Shown here in pieces: positions 52,525 to 56,255 of a DNA stretch of 56,255 nt. The DNA is taken from contig CAYPOI010000007.1 of the NCBI GenBank assembly GCA_964412365.1, positions 1 through 56,255 of the forward strand. The letters are read 5' to 3'. Position numbers and translations under genes: made by a program. Positions within the stretch are counted from its first letter, which is position 1. The number at the start of each line of letters is the position of its first letter. The notes under the pieces are model-generated. The model did no database searches. It was not told the DNA's origin and saw nothing but the letters and a program-made list of their open reading frames with translations. Source of the stretch: CAMTWZ01 sp964412365. Its GTDB lineage: Bacteria > Bacteroidota > Rhodothermia > Balneolales > HLUCCA01.

Positions 52525-53787
52525 ATGGCAAACTCAACGTTCAGCACTCACCTGGGCATGGTCGATATCCTGCCCGGTGAGATCGAAAAATGGCATTTCA
52601 TCGAATCGCGCATCCGTGACATCGCCCGGACCTTCCACTTCCGCGAGATCCGCACACCATTTCTTGAAGATACCGGGCTCATCGCCCGCGGTGTGGGCCG
52701 ATCCACCGACATCGTCTCCAAAGAACTCTTTGCCTTCGAGCGTGGCGAAGACCGATATGTGCTGCGGCCCGAAGGCACGGCGTCGGTCTGCCGAGCCTAC
52801 ATCGAGCACAGCCTGCATCTGAAAGGCGGCGTACAGAAATTCTTTTACATGGGACCGATGTTCCGCGCCGAGCGTCCTCAAAAAGGACGTCAGCGCCAAT
52901 TCCATCAGTTCGGCGCTGAAATCATGGGTAGCACCGATGCCCTTGCCGACGCCGAGATCATCGCCTTCATGGTCACCCTGTATCACAGCTTGGGAATCCG
53001 CAATACCTCGTTGCGCTTGAATTCCGTGGGCGATCCCGAATCCCGCGACGCCTATAAAAAAGCGTTGGTCGAGTACTTCACACCGAATGTGAATCTGCTC
53101 AGCGACATTTCCCAGAAACGCCTCGAAACCAATCCGATGCGGATTCTGGATTCGAAAGAACCCGAAGACCAAGTTCTGATCGAAGGCGCGCCGATCATCA
53201 CCGAGTATCTGAATGAAGACAGCGCGAAACACCTTCGCCAAGTTCAGAAACATCTCGACCGTCTCGGCATCGAGTATGTGGACGATCCGCGCCTTGTCCG
53301 CGGCCTCGATTATTACACCCGCACCGCATTTGAACTGACGTCGCCCGACCTTGGCTCGCAAGACGCCCTTGGTGGCGGTGGACGTTATGATTTGCTGATT
53401 GAAGAACTCGGCGGACCCGAGACTCCTGCCGTCGGTTTCGCCGCGGGCATGGAACGGCTTCTGATCGCCTGTGATGCGCTGAACATTCCGCTCGGCACAC
53501 AGCCCGAACTGGACGTGTATATCGTGACCCGTGGCGATGATGCCAAGAAATGGGCGTTCCGCCATCTCAAACCATTGCGTGATGCCGGCCTGTCTGCCAC
53601 CATGGACATCGCCAACCGCTCCATGAAAGCGCAAATGAAAGAAGCCGACCGCGAACTCGCACGATGGACCCTCATCGTTGGCGACGACGAACTCCAAGCC
53701 GAGCAATTCACGCTTCGGAACATGGCCGACAGCTTCGAAGAAAAACTCCCCTTCGCCGACATCCTTAAAAAACTGGTCGGTTTGTGA
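52525..53787 (+). CDS. hisS: Histidyl-tRNA synthetase
   Basis: The 420-residue class II synthetase has GMVDILPGEIEKW, motif 2 GPMFRAERPQKGRQRQFHQF, the His-specific LVRGLDYYTRTAFEL, GGGGRYDLLIEELGG and motif 3 VGFAAGMERLLIA. A C-terminal anticodon-binding domain begins around residue 330. It starts at ATG 52525, 15 bp after the esterase stop, and overlaps the next gene by 4 bp. Confidence 0.95.
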   Translation: MANSTFSTHLGMVDILPGEIEKWHFIESRIRDIARTFHFREIRTPFLEDTGLIARGVGRSTDIVSKELFAFERGEDRYVLRPEGTASVCRAYIEHSLHLKGGVQKFFYMGPMFRAERPQKGRQRQFHQFGAEIMGSTDALADAEIIAFMVTLYHSLGIRNTSLRLNSVGDPESRDAYKKALVEYFTPNVNLLSDISQKRLETNPMRILDSKEPEDQVLIEGAPIITEYLNEDSAKHLRQVQKHLDRLGIEYVDDPRLVRGLDYYTRTAFELTSPDLGSQDALGGGGRYDLLIEELGGPETPAVGFAAGMERLLIACDALNIPLGTQPELDVYIVTRGDDAKKWAFRHLKPLRDAGLSATMDIANRSMKAQMKEADRELARWTLIVGDDELQAEQFTLRNMADSFEEKLPFADILKKLVGL

Positions 53788-54392
53788 GAAAACAAATTGC
53801 CATCCTGATCCTGCTTGCCATCGTGATCCTCATCGTCGCGGTGGTCCATATCCTGGAACGTCACGCCGAGCCTCGCATCGCCAACCGCATTCCCGGCGAT
53901 TCCATTTCCGTGTCCATCTGGACCATGAACGTTGATTGGACCGGTTTGGATTGGGAAGGATTGCAAGCCGCATCCGCGAATCTGGATGTCCCTTACGGAG
54001 CGGCATTTCGTCACTTCGCGACGGGAATGCCTGTGGACGACGCCCGCATCACGTTAGCGGATGGACGCCTAGATCTGTTGCATCCCACAGCCCGTCCCAT
54101 CAAATCGATCCTGGTATTAGGCGGATTGCAACAAACCGAGATGCTTATCACATCCGCCAGCATGCACATCAAACGCGTGGATGTCGGTTGGGATGTGATT
54201 GCCTCGGATGTCATCACCGACATCGGTCGGTTTCAATACACGGGTCAGATCGTGAACGGTCGTCTCCGCAACGGCACCCTGATCGCAACGAATGTCGAAG
54301 AGACCATGATCGCACTGATGATGACCATGGCACAATTGCAAGGCGGAAAACCGACGCGAGATACGACAGGCGGGATTCAGATTATCTGGTAA
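53784..54392 (+). CDS. Membrane-anchored protein of unknown function
   Basis: The 202-residue protein has one N-terminal hydrophobic helix (QIAILILLAIVILIVAVVHI) directly after a short basic start, so it is anchored in the inner membrane with the rest outside. The body is rich in beta-type sequence (ILVLGGLQQTEMLITSASMH, RFQYTGQIVNGRLRNGTLIA). I do not recognise a family. It overlaps hisS by 4 bp and the convergent receptor gene by 11 bp. Confidence 0.6.
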   Translation: MRKQIAILILLAIVILIVAVVHILERHAEPRIANRIPGDSISVSIWTMNVDWTGLDWEGLQAASANLDVPYGAAFRHFATGMPVDDARITLADGRLDLLHPTARPIKSILVLGGLQQTEMLITSASMHIKRVDVGWDVIASDVITDIGRFQYTGQIVNGRLRNGTLIATNVEETMIALMMTMAQLQGGKPTRDTTGGIQIIW

Positions 54393-56255
54393 CGGACACA
54401 GACCAGCCGATCCAACGTCCCAAATCCCAGACCGTTGTCGGAACCGCCTCAACCCGAGGCACAGGTCCGTCGCCTACGACCACATCCATGCTTCGATACC
54501 ATGGGTTTTGCACATCAAAAGCGTTGTACAGCGTCACATTCGAACGAAAGGCGTAGCGTCCGATGGAATGCACATGTCCCAATGCCAGATCCAACCGACG
54601 CGTGGTTCCGATATCGCTCGTTGTGATCGTCCCCGCCGCGGATAGCTGAAGTCCCGCCCAGCGCGGCGTATCAAGCGTGGCGGTATACCGATGAGGGCGG
54701 TTCCATGGACTCGCCTTCCCATCCAACTCCGAGTGCGTCCACGCATAGGCCTGCACCAGATTCCATGATGCCATCGATGTGGCCGACAAGACTTCGAGTC
54801 CTTGTGATTTTCCTTCCAAATTGGATGCCCATGGCGATTCGCCTTCGGTGGTGGCCAATGTGGGTGAGTTCACATGATGTTCTCTCAAATGTTCATATCG
54901 CCGAGTATAGACATCCACCGTTAGGCTTTGCCATGGACGTGGGTTGAAACGTACACCCATGGAAAGTTCATCCACCCTGGATTCAGGTTCTTCGTTTGCC
55001 GACACCACCCACAAATCCGAAGTCACCGTATTCGATAAGCGGATGCGGTTGAGCACTTGATGGTTTCTCATGGCGCCGACATGCCAACCGAACCAAGACA
55101 CGGGGTCCCAACTCAGACGAGCACGCGGGGAAGTCGACTGAAGCGACATGCGTACGCCTGATTTCAAGGAAAATCCTGCAAAAAGCGGTCCTTCCACATC
55201 GGCCCAAGCCTCCGGTTGCCAGCGAGTCACGTCCCTGAAATACGCAGGCTGGTCGAACGAGACTTCGTTGTATGTGTTGTCGTAATAGAAGACATCCCCA
55301 CCCGTAGCTACTCTCCAATTGCCCCAATAGCGATTGAAGGCGAGCATGCCACGAACCTCATTGATCGCAGCCGCATTTTCGAACCGGTTGGTGAACACAT
55401 TCACCTGTTGAGTGGCATCGGTCCCTGAAATCTGTGTGTACACGAAATCATCTTTCGAAAACCGGCTGATCTGACTGCTGATTCCGAGTTGGGTCTCCAT
55501 GAACCATCCGAACCAAATCCGATTCCGTCGATTCAGACTCACCATGCCATTGGTCCAAGAATTTCGCGTGCTGGCCGGAACGTCTCGAAACCCGGTTGGA
55601 GAGGATAGATCGCGTTCTTTTCGGGTACCATCGAGCGTGATATCGTCACCGCCAATGTAGGCCGAAACAAACCATTCCGCGCCTTTCTCAGATTCATAGC
55701 GAACTCTGGCATGAGTGTCGTAAAATCTCATTGAATGAGAGAGAGCCGCATCCGTGCGCGGTTCACTCGCAGGTCGGTCCACATCCAAGCCCCAACGTGC
55801 CAAACTGGCCGGAACAACTGTGGAATGCCTGACCGAGAGCAGATAGGAAAAGCCGCTTGAAATCGGTCCTTCCAACGTGGCATCGGCGGCTGAGCTGGTT
55901 AACCCCAAACGTAGTTTTGTTCCAGTCAGGGATCCGGATCGTGTTCGCAGGCCGAGTCCGCCACCAATTCCCGAGCGATTGGCGGCATCGGGTGTGGCGA
56001 TGTCGACGGATGAAGGAATGAGGGCATCCGGGTTGAAGCTATCGATGAGGCCGAACAGATGGGTCGGTGAAAAAACGGTAAGACCGTCAAGCGTGACATG
56101 AAATCCGTCGGGCGTGGCGCCACGCACGACCAACCCTTCGTTGAGTGCCGCTCCCGCTTGAACGGAAGGAAGCGCTTGGAGGGCGCGAACGGCATCGGAT
56201 CCTCCGCCGATTCCGAAGCGGTCACGACGAAGAAAGCCAGCGCTGACCGAATCAA
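54382..56255 (-). CDS. TonB-dependent receptor (partial, off right edge)
   Basis: The frame is open to the window edge. Near the edge it encodes plug-domain sequence: GGGSDAVRALQALPSVQAGA, then LVVRGATPDGFHVTLDGL and VFSPTHLFGLIDSFN. Barrel strands follow, ending in WIGWSVSVTR. The N-terminal signal and any regulatory domain lie outside the window. The first in-frame TTG (56133) sits within the plug and is not the real start. It is an outer-membrane importer of unknown substrate. Confidence 0.85.
   Translation of the reverse strand, partial: DSVSAGFLRRDRFGIGGGSDAVRALQALPSVQAGAALNEGLVVRGATPDGFHVTLDGLTVFSPTHLFGLIDSFNPDALIPSSVDIATPDAANRSGIGGGLGLRTRSGSLTGTKLRLGLTSSAADATLEGPISSGFSYLLSVRHSTVVPASLARWGLDVDRPASEPRTDAALSHSMRFYDTHARVRYESEKGAEWFVSAYIGGDDITLDGTRKERDLSSPTGFRDVPASTRNSWTNGMVSLNRRNRIWFGWFMETQLGISSQISRFSKDDFVYTQISGTDATQQVNVFTNRFENAAAINEVRGMLAFNRYWGNWRVATGGDVFYYDNTYNEVSFDQPAYFRDVTRWQPEAWADVEGPLFAGFSLKSGVRMSLQSTSPRARLSWDPVSWFGWHVGAMRNHQVLNRIRLSNTVTSDLWVVSANEEPESRVDELSMGVRFNPRPWQSLTVDVYTRRYEHLREHHVNSPTLATTEGESPWASNLEGKSQGLEVLSATSMASWNLVQAYAWTHSELDGKASPWNRPHRYTATLDTPRWAGLQLSAAGTITTSDIGTTRRLDLALGHVHSIGRYAFRSNVTLYNAFDVQNPWYRSMDVVVGDGPVPRVEAVPTTVWDLGRWIGWSVSVTR

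Noticed and set aside
52534..53706. 390-residue minus-strand frame
   Set aside because: Antisense to hisS; the sequence is a mirrored codon pattern with no family features.

Overview
The window looks like a draft-assembly contig (two 100-base runs of N) from a Bacteroidota-related, FCB-group bacterium, most likely of the Balneolota/Rhodothermota type. The evidence is secreted proteins ending in NYPNPFNP-type sorting tails (type IX secretion style), a PorV-like outer-membrane protein, TonB-dependent receptors with a carboxypeptidase-regulatory-like N-terminal domain, TAnnTTTG-like promoter boxes and few Shine-Dalgarno sequences. This placement is inferred from protein style; no marker-gene phylogeny was possible.

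Layout. Positions 1-2267 hold a minus-strand set: a possible Mce-type gene start at the edge, a YgjP-like metallopeptidase, an alpha/beta hydrolase and an RluB-type pseudouridine synthase. Positions 2268-3081 hold a rearranged tRNA-Leu(GAG) locus: two broken 5' tRNA copies, one intact tRNA, a GIY-YIG nuclease gene and one broken 3' tRNA copy. Each broken copy is interrupted by the same 20-bp perfect palindrome. Positions 3091-6775 carry a large duplicated secreted protein and a DsbA-family protein.

Positions 6818-27783 form a glycan-utilisation locus. A LacI-family regulator with a palindromic operator lies between it and a divergent MsmK/UgpC-type ATPase. Behind the regulator, a long minus-strand gene run encodes a multi-CBM-like sorted surface protein with a 1.1-kb internal duplication, a TonB receptor, a large surface protein, a PorV-like protein, a binding protein, two permeases, a six-hairpin-like lipoprotein and two GH130 phosphorylases. 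A convergent large glycosidase-like gene closes the locus. I infer the flow: surface binding, TonB uptake, ABC import, then phosphorolysis, probably of mannose-containing oligosaccharides. No SusD homologue is visible.

Positions 27819-33547 carry an M16 protease with a structured RNA or leader upstream, a gapped M28 carboxypeptidase Q-like gene, a MITE-like inverted repeat, a gapped HI0933-type flavoprotein and methylglyoxal synthase. Positions 33614-36938 hold a 5-oxoprolinase set (pxpB, a short atypical pxpC, pxpA) with an NRAMP transporter. Positions 37085-42584 are housekeeping: tRNA-Ser(GCT), hpt, tilS, birA, a stand-alone CBM48 protein, ptsI, ptsH and gatC. Positions 42581-51640 form a surface-polysaccharide cluster (YfhO, glycosyltransferases, methyltransferases, flippase), followed by an esterase, hisS, a small membrane-anchored protein and a TonB receptor running off the right edge.
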